Source of the DNA: an uncultured Eubacterium sp.
Lineage (GTDB): Bacteria; Bacillota; Clostridia; Lachnospirales; Lachnospiraceae
Reading direction: 5' to 3'
Assembly: GCA_910584645.1 (NCBI GenBank)
Contig: CAJUAU010000004.1
Span: forward strand, 124,001-188,000
Length of the DNA: 64,000 nucleotides
This document shows, piece by piece, positions 34,967 to 44,035 of this stretch. Made by a program: the position numbers and the translations under genes. Every line of letters begins with the position of its first letter. The stretch's first letter is position 1. The notes beneath the pieces are model-generated. The model had not been told where the DNA came from and searched no databases. It saw nothing but the letters and a program-made list of their open reading frames with translations.

Positions 34967-36685
34967 TTACCCGGATATATCATAAAAATACAATAGTCCA
35001 TCTTGTGATATGATTGGTGTCAGACTTAATTCCTCCGAATAAAAATGAATCAGTTCATTCCTCTGGGCTTCTGCATATGCTGTCATATTTATATAAACAC
35101 CAGAAAACCCTGCCTTCTTAATCCCCTCCAGAAAACCACTGCCAATTCCATCTGAAACATATAGCTGCTTCGCTGTTTCATTCCTTCCTTTTATACCGCC
35201 ATTGCTCCATTTTAAGTTGTCTGTGAAAATATATGCCACCAGATGATTATAGGCATCCATTGCCTCAATTTGAGTAGAAGCCGGTTCAGGAAATTCAACA
35301 AAGGGAAGCTGATAAATCATTTCTCCCTCTCCCATTTCCTTCTCTACTTTTGAAAAGAAATCATCATAGATCTCTGCCTGAATGCCTGCCCCCGTCCAGG
35401 CATCCTGATTGCTTATGACGACCTGATCAACGCTGCCGACCCCCAGCAAAACAACAGCAATAGCAATCCTGAGCCACAGATCCATCTTTTTTCTGGAAAG
35501 GAAACAAGCAAAGGCAATATAACAGAAACAAATGATATAAATACTGATCCTGCAGTAACAGCGTATTTCGGGAGTAACAAAAAAATTAAAGATGGTTCCA
35601 AATCCCCCGACAGTTGCTACCAGGACTGCTGTCAAAACGCACAATGCCATAAAATCCGTAAACCGATCTCCTTTTTTCTTAATAAAAGACACCAGAAGGC
35701 AAATACACAATGCTATAAATGCAGCCGTCGCAATAAGCCCTATCGATGACAACCGGTTTTCAGAGAGAAAGGAATTCCCATCCTCATACCGTCCCACCAG
35801 TGAACTTCCACCTAATTTACTAAAAGAAGGTGGAAGCAGAAGCTGTACTAATTTCAGTCCAAATAACTCAGAATGCAAAAAAGATCTTACTGCCCCCTGC
35901 GAATTTGCCCCATTTATAACACTATAGATCATTTTAGGAAGCAAGGAGACCCCGACGGATAAAAATGATACCAGCACATAACCTGCATACCGCAAATTTT
36001 GTTTGATCTTACCACTCCAAACCATTCGGTACATCAATGCGGCAGACATAAATATCAAACCAAATACCGCAAAATAAATATTAGCCAAACCAAGCATTAC
36101 AGCAAATAGATACAAGACAATTTGGTTTCTTCTCCTTCCCCTGGCAAAAGGACGTTCAACCCTGTCGTCCCTGCCATCAAACGCAATATAAAATGACAAA
36201 TAAACAGCAAGCGGTACTATAAAATAATTTGATAATGTCAAATGTCCCATATTACGGTAAGTGTGGTATGTAGAAAAAGAGAAAAGAAGAGAAAACAGAA
36301 ATGCTACCACACGATTATTTTTCAGTTTACTTAAACAAAAAAACATTGAAACTGCTGAACTAACATAAGTCAGCACATAAAATATAACCATAATCCTTCC
36401 CGGATTATCGATAAACCATGATAAAACCCATGCCTGTAACACAAATAACCAATCAAGAAAAGGAGTATCGACAAAGGCAGTTACATCCGGAGCACCGATC
36501 CTGCCGCAAAACAGATTGCCCATCAAGCCATTTTCTTTTATGCTTTTAACCAAAGCTTCCCCCAGCACCCCGTCGCCGCCGCCAAAAGTTAACTGTTCTG
36601 GAAGGCAGTAGGCTGCTGTCAGAAATATAGCCAGCCCGAGGGAAATCACCGTTAATAAAAAATAACATAATGCCGTTTTCTTCAT
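34967..36685 (-). CDS. Multi-pass membrane protein, GT-C-like
   Basis: 572 aa. One N-terminal helix, an outside loop with LTFGGGDGVLGEALV and FVDTPFLDWLF, and about ten membrane segments. The C-terminal part has YQLPFVEFPEP, SNGGIKGRNETAK and AGFSGVYINMTAY, matching its neighbour 33081-34823 in order and spacing, so the two are paralogues. The acidic first loop and topology fit GT-C transferases. The ATG has GGAG 13 bases upstream, longer than usual. It follows the ThDP gene on the same strand; substrate unknown. Confidence 0.6.
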   Translation of the reverse strand: MKKTALCYFLLTVISLGLAIFLTAAYCLPEQLTFGGGDGVLGEALVKSIKENGLMGNLFCGRIGAPDVTAFVDTPFLDWLFVLQAWVLSWFIDNPGRIMVIFYVLTYVSSAVSMFFCLSKLKNNRVVAFLFSLLFSFSTYHTYRNMGHLTLSNYFIVPLAVYLSFYIAFDGRDDRVERPFARGRRRNQIVLYLFAVMLGLANIYFAVFGLIFMSAALMYRMVWSGKIKQNLRYAGYVLVSFLSVGVSLLPKMIYSVINGANSQGAVRSFLHSELFGLKLVQLLLPPSFSKLGGSSLVGRYEDGNSFLSENRLSSIGLIATAAFIALCICLLVSFIKKKGDRFTDFMALCVLTAVLVATVGGFGTIFNFFVTPEIRCYCRISIYIICFCYIAFACFLSRKKMDLWLRIAIAVVLLGVGSVDQVVISNQDAWTGAGIQAEIYDDFFSKVEKEMGEGEMIYQLPFVEFPEPASTQIEAMDAYNHLVAYIFTDNLKWSNGGIKGRNETAKQLYVSDGIGSGFLEGIKKAGFSGVYINMTAYAEAQRNELIHFYSEELSLTPIISQDGLLYFYDISG

Positions 36686-36781
36686 AAAATATGTGACACT
36701 CCTTTTCTATAAATAATGCGGCTTTTATCAAGGGATAACGCAAAAAACTCTTCTTTTTCCCAAACTCACATTTATTATAAA

Positions 36782-38596
36782 TTACTCTTCCACTGGTTCT
36801 ATGATCATTTCACTGTGAAATGTTTCCCGGTCAAGGAATGGCGCCAGATCCTCCAGTGGCGGTGACACCAGTGTGCCATCCTCCAGCCGTTTAGTAGAAG
36901 ACTTTGGTTCAAAGTTCTGATCCGTGGATACCATCACCTCACAGATCACTGCACCTTCTGTAGCGAATACCTGCCGTATCGTCTCCTCCAGCGTGTCATT
37001 GCTCTCACAGCGGAAAAATGGATAATCGTAAGCATATGCGATCTTCTTCATATCCGGAAATTCCAGGTCATGACTCTGAGGTCCAATACCCACAAATGGC
37101 TCTCCGAAGAAGTTAGTCTGGGTCTGACGTATGGAATGATACCCATTGTTGTTGATCACAAAGATCTTGATGGGCAGTTTATTGGTCTGGATCGTCTGCA
37201 GTTCCTGAAGATTCATCTGGATGCTCCCGTCACCGCTCAGGCACACCAGTTCCCTGCCCCCCTCGGCCACACAGGCGCCAATAGCAGCCGGAAGATCGTA
37301 TCCCATGGAAGCAATGGCCGAATTGATAATAAACCTCTGTCCCTTTTTGATCTCATAACCATGGCTTCCCACCACGCAGGCGGAACCATTTCCCACTACA
37401 GTCACATAATTTTCTGGAAGAACTCTGCTGACTTCCTTGATAAATGCATAGACGTTGGCCAGTCCCTTCTGCTCGTAATGCTTCGGCAGAACAACGGGAT
37501 AGGTCTTTTTCCAATGATCGCATTTATCCAGCCAGAACGGATCTGTGTCCAGTTTTGTATCCCCAAGCTTTTCATTTATCATCTGCATCACATCTCTGAC
37601 GTCCGCACATACCGGCATGTCCACATGGATCGTAGGCTTTTTCAGCTCCTCTCCATCCACATCCACTACAATGGTATATGCCTCTCTCGCCCAGGTCTTA
37701 TAATTGTATCCCACCTGGCGGATACTCAGGCGGCTTCCGAGAGAAAGCACCAGATCACTGTTCTGGATCGCAAAATTTCCTGCCCGGTCTCCCATGATAC
37801 CCCCCCGGCCCACATACAAAGGATGCTCGTCTGCGATCAGGTCTATGCTGTTCCAGCCAGTCACCACCGGAACATTCAGCTTGTCCACCATCTGACAGAA
37901 CTCCTCATAACCTCCAGAGATACGGATTCCGTTTCCGGCATTGATCACCGGACGCTTCGCCTGTTTGATCTTTTCAATGATCGTATCTATGATCTCTTCC
38001 GAAGGCTTTACCGGAACCTCTTCGGCGCATTCTGCCGGATCAAAAGAACGAAGTTCTCCGGTTTCAATCATCGCACCCTGCACATTTACCGGAATATCCA
38101 GCCAGCATGGCCCCGGTCTTCCGGTCTGGGCCAGATACAGCGCCTTTTCCAGGCAATATCGGATATCCAGAGGATCGATCACCATCTGGCAGTATTTCGT
38201 CATACTGTCCACAGCCTTACAGATATCAAATTCCTGGTCTCCCATGGCACGAATCCCAAGGCCAGTGCTTCTCGCAGTGGTATCATAGCGGACCTGACCG
38301 GAGATCACCAGCATGGGGATGGAATCCAGCCATCCTCCTACCACGCCAGTAATGGCATTGGTTCCCCCGGGTCCCGTGGTCACACAAACAGCTCCAATTT
38401 TATTATGCATTCTCGCATATGCCTCTCCTGCGATGGCACATGCCTGCTCATGGTGCTGATAGACACAGTGAAGTCCTTCCTGATGCCCCAGCCCGTCATT
38501 CAGGTGCATGGCGCCGCCGCCAGTCACTGTAAACACTGTATCAATTCCATGCTCCACTAAAAACTGTGCTACATAGTTGGATAATTTTATCTTCAT
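36782..38596 (-). CDS. ThDP-dependent enzyme of the acetolactate synthase family (possible YerE-like)
   Basis: 604 aa with the full three-domain layout. The N-terminal PYR domain has Glu50 in YQHHEQACA, which activates ThDP; the middle domain has GNGIRISGG; the C-terminal PP domain has GDGSIQMNLQEL to INNNGYHS, the ThDP-Mg motif. It could be a plain acetolactate synthase, but no small subunit or ilv gene is near. YerE, which adds an acetyl unit from pyruvate to CDP-4-keto-3,6-dideoxyglucose in yersiniose synthesis, belongs to this family and is found with the rfbFGH-type genes, which here lie 4 kb downstream on the same strand. I infer a branching role. AGGAGG precedes the ATG. Confidence 0.7.
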   Translation of the reverse strand: MKIKLSNYVAQFLVEHGIDTVFTVTGGGAMHLNDGLGHQEGLHCVYQHHEQACAIAGEAYARMHNKIGAVCVTTGPGGTNAITGVVGGWLDSIPMLVISGQVRYDTTARSTGLGIRAMGDQEFDICKAVDSMTKYCQMVIDPLDIRYCLEKALYLAQTGRPGPCWLDIPVNVQGAMIETGELRSFDPAECAEEVPVKPSEEIIDTIIEKIKQAKRPVINAGNGIRISGGYEEFCQMVDKLNVPVVTGWNSIDLIADEHPLYVGRGGIMGDRAGNFAIQNSDLVLSLGSRLSIRQVGYNYKTWAREAYTIVVDVDGEELKKPTIHVDMPVCADVRDVMQMINEKLGDTKLDTDPFWLDKCDHWKKTYPVVLPKHYEQKGLANVYAFIKEVSRVLPENYVTVVGNGSACVVGSHGYEIKKGQRFIINSAIASMGYDLPAAIGACVAEGGRELVCLSGDGSIQMNLQELQTIQTNKLPIKIFVINNNGYHSIRQTQTNFFGEPFVGIGPQSHDLEFPDMKKIAYAYDYPFFRCESNDTLEETIRQVFATEGAVICEVMVSTDQNFEPKSSTKRLEDGTLVSPPLEDLAPFLDRETFHSEMIIEPVEE

Positions 38597-38647
38597 GATC
38601 GTCCTCCTGAGCTTACATTTGTTTCATCTTTTAACGCATATAAAGAT

Positions 38648-38676
38648 AGTATACCACTTTTTGTCTGTTTTTTCCA
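38648..38676 (-). promoter_or_regulatory. Predicted promoter before the ThDP enzyme gene
   Basis: Minus strand: -35 TGGAAA (38671-38676), 17-base spacer, -10 TATACT (38648-38653). The predicted start lies about 45 bases before the ATG at 38596. The rest of the 313-base gap (38597-38909) is AT-rich and shows no convincing gene, terminator or riboswitch. Confidence 0.5.
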
Positions 38677-38909
38677 TAGAAAATGTCAAAAATCAAAAAA
38701 TAGCTGTATGATCCCCCATGAGAATATGCGACTATTATTCTGCTCCTTGCTGTCAATTATGCATTCCGCAACAATTCCCCTTTTTCAGTTACTGCATTCA
38801 TTCAAAAAAATCCTTTTTCTTTTCTGGTATCAAAGACCAGTCACCAGATCACACATTTGTAACACCTCTCTTTCCCTATTGGTTCAAGAAATTACAACAT
38901 GTGTATATT

Positions 38910-40088
38910 TTATATATTATCAATCAGCCCAACCAGCCTGTCCAATATAGTATCCCATTGATAATGTTCCTGTACATACTGATAAGCATTCTGAAGCATA
39001 CATTTCTTTTCTTCCTCGTGGCCTAACAGATAATGGATCTGCCCCTCAAATTCAAAAAAATTGTTATAGTAAAACGCACCATTGCTTTTTATACAGTGCC
39101 CTCTCAACACAGGACATTTTCCATACACCATGACAGGAGTACAGACACTCATTGCTTCCAGGACCACCATAGATAAACTCTCAAATTCGGATGGAAGCAC
39201 CAGAATCTCCGCACCTGCTATCCCATCAAATTTATCCTGATCATCTACAAAGCCCAGGCTGACAATTGATTCATCCTGTGGAACATCTATAACAGGTTTC
39301 CCTATGAGGACAAGACGTAGATCCGTTTTATTTCGCCTTTTATATTCCAAAAAATAATGGAATAACTGATTACAGTTCTTTCCTTCATCAATACGTCCCA
39401 CATAAACGATATAACGTTCCAAACCATATTTGTTTCTAAAACGTTCCCCGCTAATATCCTCTGGAAGTTCTATACCGACTCCTCCCAATACATTAGGAAT
39501 ATGCTCATTATGATACCTTTCATGCACCAGCTTACGTTCCTCTTCCGTATTAAACAAAATACCCTGGGGTGTCAAAAAAACATCATCAAATATCTTCATC
39601 CGAAGAAATGGCTCATCGTGCGCAGCAGGAACCAAAACAGCCTTATCACTTACGACCGGAATACCCATCGCCGTCGTATAATATAAATAAGTAAAAAAAA
39701 TAAAAACATCATATTCTGATTTATGACTGGCTAAATACTGAATCAATTCCGGCACCGCAGGTCCTTGTTCTTCCATCCATTCGCCTTCCTCTTCTGTTTT
39801 TAACTTTCCAGAATAAAATTTTTGATTGATCCGGTCAAACATCTGGCGATTCCTTGGATGTGCCACTCCAAAACGATGGACCTGAACCCCGCTAATGATT
39901 TCCTCTTCTTCTTTATATTCATCTTTCCATGTGATATAATCAACGGCTTTTGTAGTGAGGACATGCACCTCGGAACATCTGTCCGTCATTCTCTCGGCAA
40001 TCTGCCTACAAAGTAATTCAGCCCCACCATTTACCTCCAATCCATACCGTTGAACAATGAAACATATCTTCTTATCCACCTTTAACAT
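38910..40088 (-). CDS. GT4 family glycosyltransferase
   Basis: 392 aa GT-B enzyme. The N-terminal domain has IVQRYGLEVNGGAELL, the acceptor-side glycine loop; the C-terminal domain has YVGRIDEGKN and EFESLSMVVLEAMSV, the E-x7-E motif that binds the donor. It is close in layout to the next gene (40104-41291), so the two are paralogues. The donor is probably GDP-mannose or GDP-rhamnose, as those pathways are present; this is inference. It is the last gene of the ABC-exporter operon, read from the promoter at 48.5 kb. Confidence 0.85.
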   Translation of the reverse strand: MLKVDKKICFIVQRYGLEVNGGAELLCRQIAERMTDRCSEVHVLTTKAVDYITWKDEYKEEEEIISGVQVHRFGVAHPRNRQMFDRINQKFYSGKLKTEEEGEWMEEQGPAVPELIQYLASHKSEYDVFIFFTYLYYTTAMGIPVVSDKAVLVPAAHDEPFLRMKIFDDVFLTPQGILFNTEEERKLVHERYHNEHIPNVLGGVGIELPEDISGERFRNKYGLERYIVYVGRIDEGKNCNQLFHYFLEYKRRNKTDLRLVLIGKPVIDVPQDESIVSLGFVDDQDKFDGIAGAEILVLPSEFESLSMVVLEAMSVCTPVMVYGKCPVLRGHCIKSNGAFYYNNFFEFEGQIHYLLGHEEEKKCMLQNAYQYVQEHYQWDTILDRLVGLIDNI

Positions 40089-40103
40089 TCTCTCAGCCTC
40101 CGT

Positions 40104-41291
40104 TTAACATCCTATTACCTGAGTAATAAATTTAAGATATCTATCCACGATCACATCCCATGAAAAATTTCCTTTTACATATTTACATCCATTTTGTCCC
40201 ATCTGTCCGGCCGTCTTTGCATTATCTACAAAATAATTCACGCACCCCTCAAAATTAAAAAAATCATTAAAATATAAACCACCACCGGTTTCTATCGCAA
40301 AGGACTTGGTGACTTCACACTGTTCATGTACAAGAACCGGTCTTCCGGCAAGCCAGCTTTCCATTATAACAAGAGAAAAACTTTCATGGGTAGATGGCTG
40401 GCACAGGAAAGCCGCAGCCGCATACGCATCGTATTTATCCTGGATCGGCACAAACCCAAGATCTACAATATCCCTTTTGTATTCCTCCGGAATATGAATA
40501 TTACCACCACCGATCAACACCAATTTTAACTGGTTTTCATTCCTTTTTTTATATTCACAGAAATACTGGATCAAGATACCGACATTTTTCCCAGCATCCT
40601 TTCTTCCGGCATATAAAATAAAAGGAGTCCTTATATCATATTTGTTTAAAAATGCCTGTGCATCACCGTGCCAATCCGTGTCAACTCCTGCCCCAAGCAC
40701 CGCTTGATTTACATCCCCTAACTCTAATACCTGGTTTGCCAACTCCTCTTCCGGCTTTGAAAGATATATCATACCCGCTATATGTTCAAAGACTCTTTTA
40801 TAAATGTCAAGGTATATATAGCTTTCATCGTGAAAACAGGGGATCATAACAGACTTCTCCGGGCACTGCTGTATTCCATAATAAGTCGTTCCAAACATAT
40901 AAGGAATATAAATGAATGCCCCATATTCGTCCCTCTTCTCTTTTATATACTCATACAACTGAGGACTGTTTACCATTTCTTCAATATAAATCTGTTCTTC
41001 CTCCGGTGTGATGGATATGTTGTTCATCAGTTTAAAGTTTACTTCATCAAATTTTTTCACATTCCGTTTTTTTACCGGAAACCGTCTGACTGTCAGACCG
41101 TTCTCTATCGTCGTCCCACTTTTATGATAATTGACATTCCAGTCACTATTAAAATCCTTTACACAGGTTGTCAGAATCTCTATCTCTTCTCCCGCCTCTT
41201 TCATATGTGATGAGATTCCACGAAGTTCCATCTCGGCACCGCCAGAAATACCTTCCCCATACCACGGTGTCACAAACGCTATCTTTTTCAT
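40104..41291 (-). CDS. GT4 family glycosyltransferase
   Basis: 395 aa GT-B enzyme. PWYGEGISGGAEMEL at the N terminus, YAGRKDAGKN near the middle and THESFSLVIMESWL (E-x7-E) near 310. Sequence order and length match the paralogue at 38910-40088, as in tandem mannosyl- or rhamnosyltransferases of ABC-exported O-antigens. It overlaps the upstream GT4 gene by 4 bases and lies 15 bases before the next. Donor unknown, GDP-sugar likely. Confidence 0.85.
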   Translation of the reverse strand: MKKIAFVTPWYGEGISGGAEMELRGISSHMKEAGEEIEILTTCVKDFNSDWNVNYHKSGTTIENGLTVRRFPVKKRNVKKFDEVNFKLMNNISITPEEEQIYIEEMVNSPQLYEYIKEKRDEYGAFIYIPYMFGTTYYGIQQCPEKSVMIPCFHDESYIYLDIYKRVFEHIAGMIYLSKPEEELANQVLELGDVNQAVLGAGVDTDWHGDAQAFLNKYDIRTPFILYAGRKDAGKNVGILIQYFCEYKKRNENQLKLVLIGGGNIHIPEEYKRDIVDLGFVPIQDKYDAYAAAAFLCQPSTHESFSLVIMESWLAGRPVLVHEQCEVTKSFAIETGGGLYFNDFFNFEGCVNYFVDNAKTAGQMGQNGCKYVKGNFSWDVIVDRYLKFITQVIGC

Positions 41292-42373
41292 GCCTTCTCC
41301 TTATAATCTTCTCTTATAAATTCCTGGATCATCCTCAAAAACTGATCCCCGATCACGTCATAGGAATAATCTTCTAACCGTTTTCTTTGATTTTCTACAA
41401 CCACAGCACGCTCTTTCTCGTGTTGCATTACATAATCAATCAATGCCGCACATTCCAGCGCATTTTTATCTCTCATCAAGAACCCAGTCCCCCCCAGAGT
41501 ATCTTTAATGGCACTGGAATCATACGCAAGTATCGGAGCCCCAAAATACATTGCCTCCACAAGGGGAACACAAAACCCTTCATGCTCACTCATACATACG
41601 AATACATCAGCAAGGTTATAATAAGCCAGGATCTCGTCAAACTTTATATGCCCAGTAAATATAACATTTTCAGTCCCCAGCCTTTCTGCATAGTCCAGCA
41701 ACCGCTGGTAATAGCGCTCCATCCCCCTGTATGAGCCGACCAAAAACAATCTGGATTTTGGATTATAATACTTATGGTACAAATAGAACGTGTGAATAAC
41801 ATCCTCCTGCCGTTTATTGGGTGCGATCCTTCCCACAAATACAAGATTTGCGAAATCATCCTCATATTTTTTTATTATAGAACTGTTTGGCTTTTTCTCG
41901 TAATCAGCAAAGGGGATTAAAATAGGAAGGACAGCGATGGGACAATGATATCCCGCACTTTCAAGGTCCCTTTTATTGAATTCCGAATCTGCAAGCACCA
42001 GGTCAAATGTATCCCTAAGCATCCGCATTTGTTCCTGGCCCTTTTGACACAACTCCATGCTCTCAGTGCTATACCCATCAAAGAACGTATGGGGTGTGAT
42101 ATTATGATATCTCATTATTTTCCTGCACTTCACCCGCCTCACCCAATCATTCAGCTTAGTTCCTGTTGATAAATGATAAAGAATAATATCCTCTGGATCC
42201 GGTTGAAATCCGCTGATCTTCTTTACACTTCCTGACGACAGCCTCTTATCGATATTTTCTGCATAGATCTCTGTTACAAATCCATGTTCTTTTAACAATC
42301 TTTTTAGTGCCAAAGCATCATTGCCCACCGCATCCCCGAATGACATTGTCGTAAGCACCTGTATGATCCGCAT
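41288..42373 (-). CDS. GT4 family glycosyltransferase
   Basis: 361 aa. MRIIQVLTTMSFGDAVGNDAL opens the acceptor domain (the fragment here is the start only); VFVGRIAPNKRQ and SEHEGFCVPLVEAMY (E-x7-E) mark the donor domain. It resembles GT4 enzymes of mannan and rhamnan O-antigen clusters. It starts 1 base after the 135-aa protein gene and overlaps the following GT4 gene by 4 bases, so these are one operon. Confidence 0.83.
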   Translation of the reverse strand: MRIIQVLTTMSFGDAVGNDALALKRLLKEHGFVTEIYAENIDKRLSSGSVKKISGFQPDPEDIILYHLSTGTKLNDWVRRVKCRKIMRYHNITPHTFFDGYSTESMELCQKGQEQMRMLRDTFDLVLADSEFNKRDLESAGYHCPIAVLPILIPFADYEKKPNSSIIKKYEDDFANLVFVGRIAPNKRQEDVIHTFYLYHKYYNPKSRLFLVGSYRGMERYYQRLLDYAERLGTENVIFTGHIKFDEILAYYNLADVFVCMSEHEGFCVPLVEAMYFGAPILAYDSSAIKDTLGGTGFLMRDKNALECAALIDYVMQHEKERAVVVENQRKRLEDYSYDVIGDQFLRMIQEFIREDYKEKA

Positions 42374-42374
42374 G

Positions 42375-42782
42375 TTAGTTCTCCTTTTTCTTTTGCAAAT
42401 TCTCTAATTCGTTAATACGCTTTTCCTGCAATTGAATATATAAAAACAGTTGGTTCATTGTCTGGGCAGAAAAGGAATTGAATCGTTCCTGGTTCTGACA
42501 TAGTGGATATAATAGAAATTTTAAAGTCTTACGGATTGCCTTTTTTATAAATCCTTTTATTCCACCATTCTCTATAACTTTATAATAATCCACACCATAG
42601 GTTTCATTGACCCCCTGCAATTTTTCCTGTAATGCCACCAGGTCAAACTCCTCTTTTGCCACCTCAGTAAAAGCAGGGATCGGAACATCCGAAAACGACA
42701 GATCACTCTCTTTATAACCCTTTTCTTTTATCTCAGCACGGATCTTCTCCATGATTTCTTCAACATTTATATTATTGTTCAT
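42375..42782 (-). CDS. Small membrane-tether-like protein of glycan clusters
   Basis: 135 aa. It starts NVEEIMEKIRAEIKEKGY, the helical N-terminal tail found on many O-antigen methyltransferases and glycosyltransferases, has a basic amphipathic segment (GFIKKAIRKTLKFLLYPL), and ends in a coiled coil (about 100-133). No catalytic domain follows. The ATG at 42782 overlaps the TGA of the upstream gene, so it is translationally coupled; the frame upstream is the shadow of that gene. It may hold the glycosyltransferases at the membrane. Function is inference. Confidence 0.6.
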   Translation of the reverse strand: MNNNINVEEIMEKIRAEIKEKGYKESDLSFSDVPIPAFTEVAKEEFDLVALQEKLQGVNETYGVDYYKVIENGGIKGFIKKAIRKTLKFLLYPLCQNQERFNSFSAQTMNQLFLYIQLQEKRINELENLQKKKEN

Positions 42783-44035
42783 CCTCGATTCCCTCCATCT
42801 TCTAATATTGATATAAAAAGCTCCGCCTCTTTTGTCTTCCGTCTCATAGACAGGATATTCCACATCTTCGGCACACTCTTCATGTCTTCATCCACACAAA
42901 GCTCTAATATTCCCTCAGATTCCAATAAGGGATGGCAAACTTCATCACCGTTATTGATTTTAATAGAAATTATACATTCCTCTGCGTTTTTAAATTGATA
43001 TAATATTTTATATTTATTTTTCGCAAGATATATCTGCGCCGTTTCTTTTGTCTGAATATGTCCTACATATATTTCATCCTCATATAAGAGATTCCTTTTT
43101 TCTGTCCAACCGTCTATATATAAAACTCCATGATTACGTTCTAATGCGCAGATGACCGCCGGATTTGACATATCCTGCTCCCCTGACGTATCAAGTTCTC
43201 CAATGTTCCTTGCTGGTACGCCTCCGTAAATCATATTTGCCGGGATCACCGTTCCCGGAGTGACTACCGCCCCTGCCGCAACCACCGCATTGTCGCCGAT
43301 GGAAGCCGGTCCCAGAATCGTACAGTTTGACGCCAGCCACACGCCGTTCCCAATCACAATGTCACACCCTTCTGTAAGCTCCGCATCCCGGCGCAATAAT
43401 CCTGTGAGCCGCATATCATGGCTTCCTGCCAGAATGCTTACCCCGGAACCAGCAAAGGTATAATCTCCGATCGTGATATCTCCTGAATTTGTATTAAACA
43501 TACAGGCTTTCACGGATGCCAGATCGGATATATGCAGCCTGTCTTCACTGCCCCACAATGTAGGCTGTATACTAAGCAGTAAATTTAATCTTTTTACATA
43601 ATCCGGGTTATCGATCCGGCCATCAACCCTTCTTATCTCCTCCATCCGATCGGAATTCCAACTCCTCAGCTCCTCTATTGCTGCATCCTGCTCCTGCTGG
43701 AATTTATTGATCCGGCCATCAACCCTTCTTATATCCTTCATCCGGTCAGAATTCCAACCCCTCAGCTCCTCTATTGATGCATCCTGCTCCTGCTGGAAAG
43801 CATCCTGCCCCTGCTTCAAGGCAGCCTGCCCCTGCTTCAAGGCAGCCTGCCCCTGCTTCAAGGCAGCCTGCTCCTGCTTCAAGGCAGCCTGCTCCTGCTG
43901 CAATATTTGTTCCTTCTTCTGTACGCTCTGCGTTATCTGATACAATGTATCTAAATGCTTTGGAAGTTTTATTACCCCTAATAATATTCTTAGTACATAT
44001 CCGATAACAGGGATTCTTTTTATTGTCTCCATCAT
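42779..44035 (-). CDS. Coiled-coil, left-handed beta-helix acetyltransferase
   Basis: 418 aa in four parts. Residues 5-28 are a hydrophobic, basic segment (IPVIGYVLRILLGVIKLP) that can sit on the membrane. Residues 40-145 are a coiled coil built of tandem repeats: six heptads like KQGQAAL (46-87) and two 32-residue units (81-143). Residues 165-285 are a hexapeptide beta-helix with GSHDMR (catalytic His) and GVPARNIG, as in WbbJ/Maa acetyltransferases. Residues 295-418 are a beta-rich domain of unknown type. It overlaps the wzt gene by 4 bases. Its layout recalls chain-terminating proteins with a coiled-coil ruler (WbdD, WbbB), though those use other enzymes. Confidence 0.75.
   Translation of the reverse strand: MMETIKRIPVIGYVLRILLGVIKLPKHLDTLYQITQSVQKKEQILQQEQAALKQEQAALKQGQAALKQGQAALKQGQDAFQQEQDASIEELRGWNSDRMKDIRRVDGRINKFQQEQDAAIEELRSWNSDRMEEIRRVDGRIDNPDYVKRLNLLLSIQPTLWGSEDRLHISDLASVKACMFNTNSGDITIGDYTFAGSGVSILAGSHDMRLTGLLRRDAELTEGCDIVIGNGVWLASNCTILGPASIGDNAVVAAGAVVTPGTVIPANMIYGGVPARNIGELDTSGEQDMSNPAVICALERNHGVLYIDGWTEKRNLLYEDEIYVGHIQTKETAQIYLAKNKYKILYQFKNAEECIISIKINNGDEVCHPLLESEGILELCVDEDMKSVPKMWNILSMRRKTKEAELFISILEDGGNRG
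43607..43795 (-). repeat. Tandem 96-base repeat, two copies, in the acetyltransferase coiled coil
   Basis: Two adjacent copies encode residues 81-112 and 113-143, each with EELR.WNSDRM then IRRVDGRI. The copies differ at only a few bases. The unit extends the coiled coil by 32 residues. Confidence 0.85.
43775..43900 (-). repeat. Tandem 21-base repeat, six copies, encoding coiled-coil heptads
   Basis: Six consecutive 21-base units encode heptads of the type KQGQAAL (residues 46-87). The central copies are nearly identical at DNA level (CTGCTTCAAGGCAGCCTGCC on the plus strand), so slippage could change their number without breaking the frame. Confidence 0.88.

Noticed and set aside
37070..38560. 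496-aa open frame on the plus strand opposite the ThDP gene
   Set aside because: It is the mirror of a clear ThDP enzyme gene, has no ribosome binding site or recognisable motif, and its His/Arg-rich composition is typical of an antisense frame.
38708..38950. 80-aa plus-strand frame in the gap before the ThDP gene
   Set aside because: No ribosome binding site, a composition unlike real proteins, and it overlaps the end of a GT4 gene on the other strand.
43775..43900. Short regular repeats as a CRISPR array
   Set aside because: The repeats are contiguous without spacers and encode coiled-coil heptads in a real gene.
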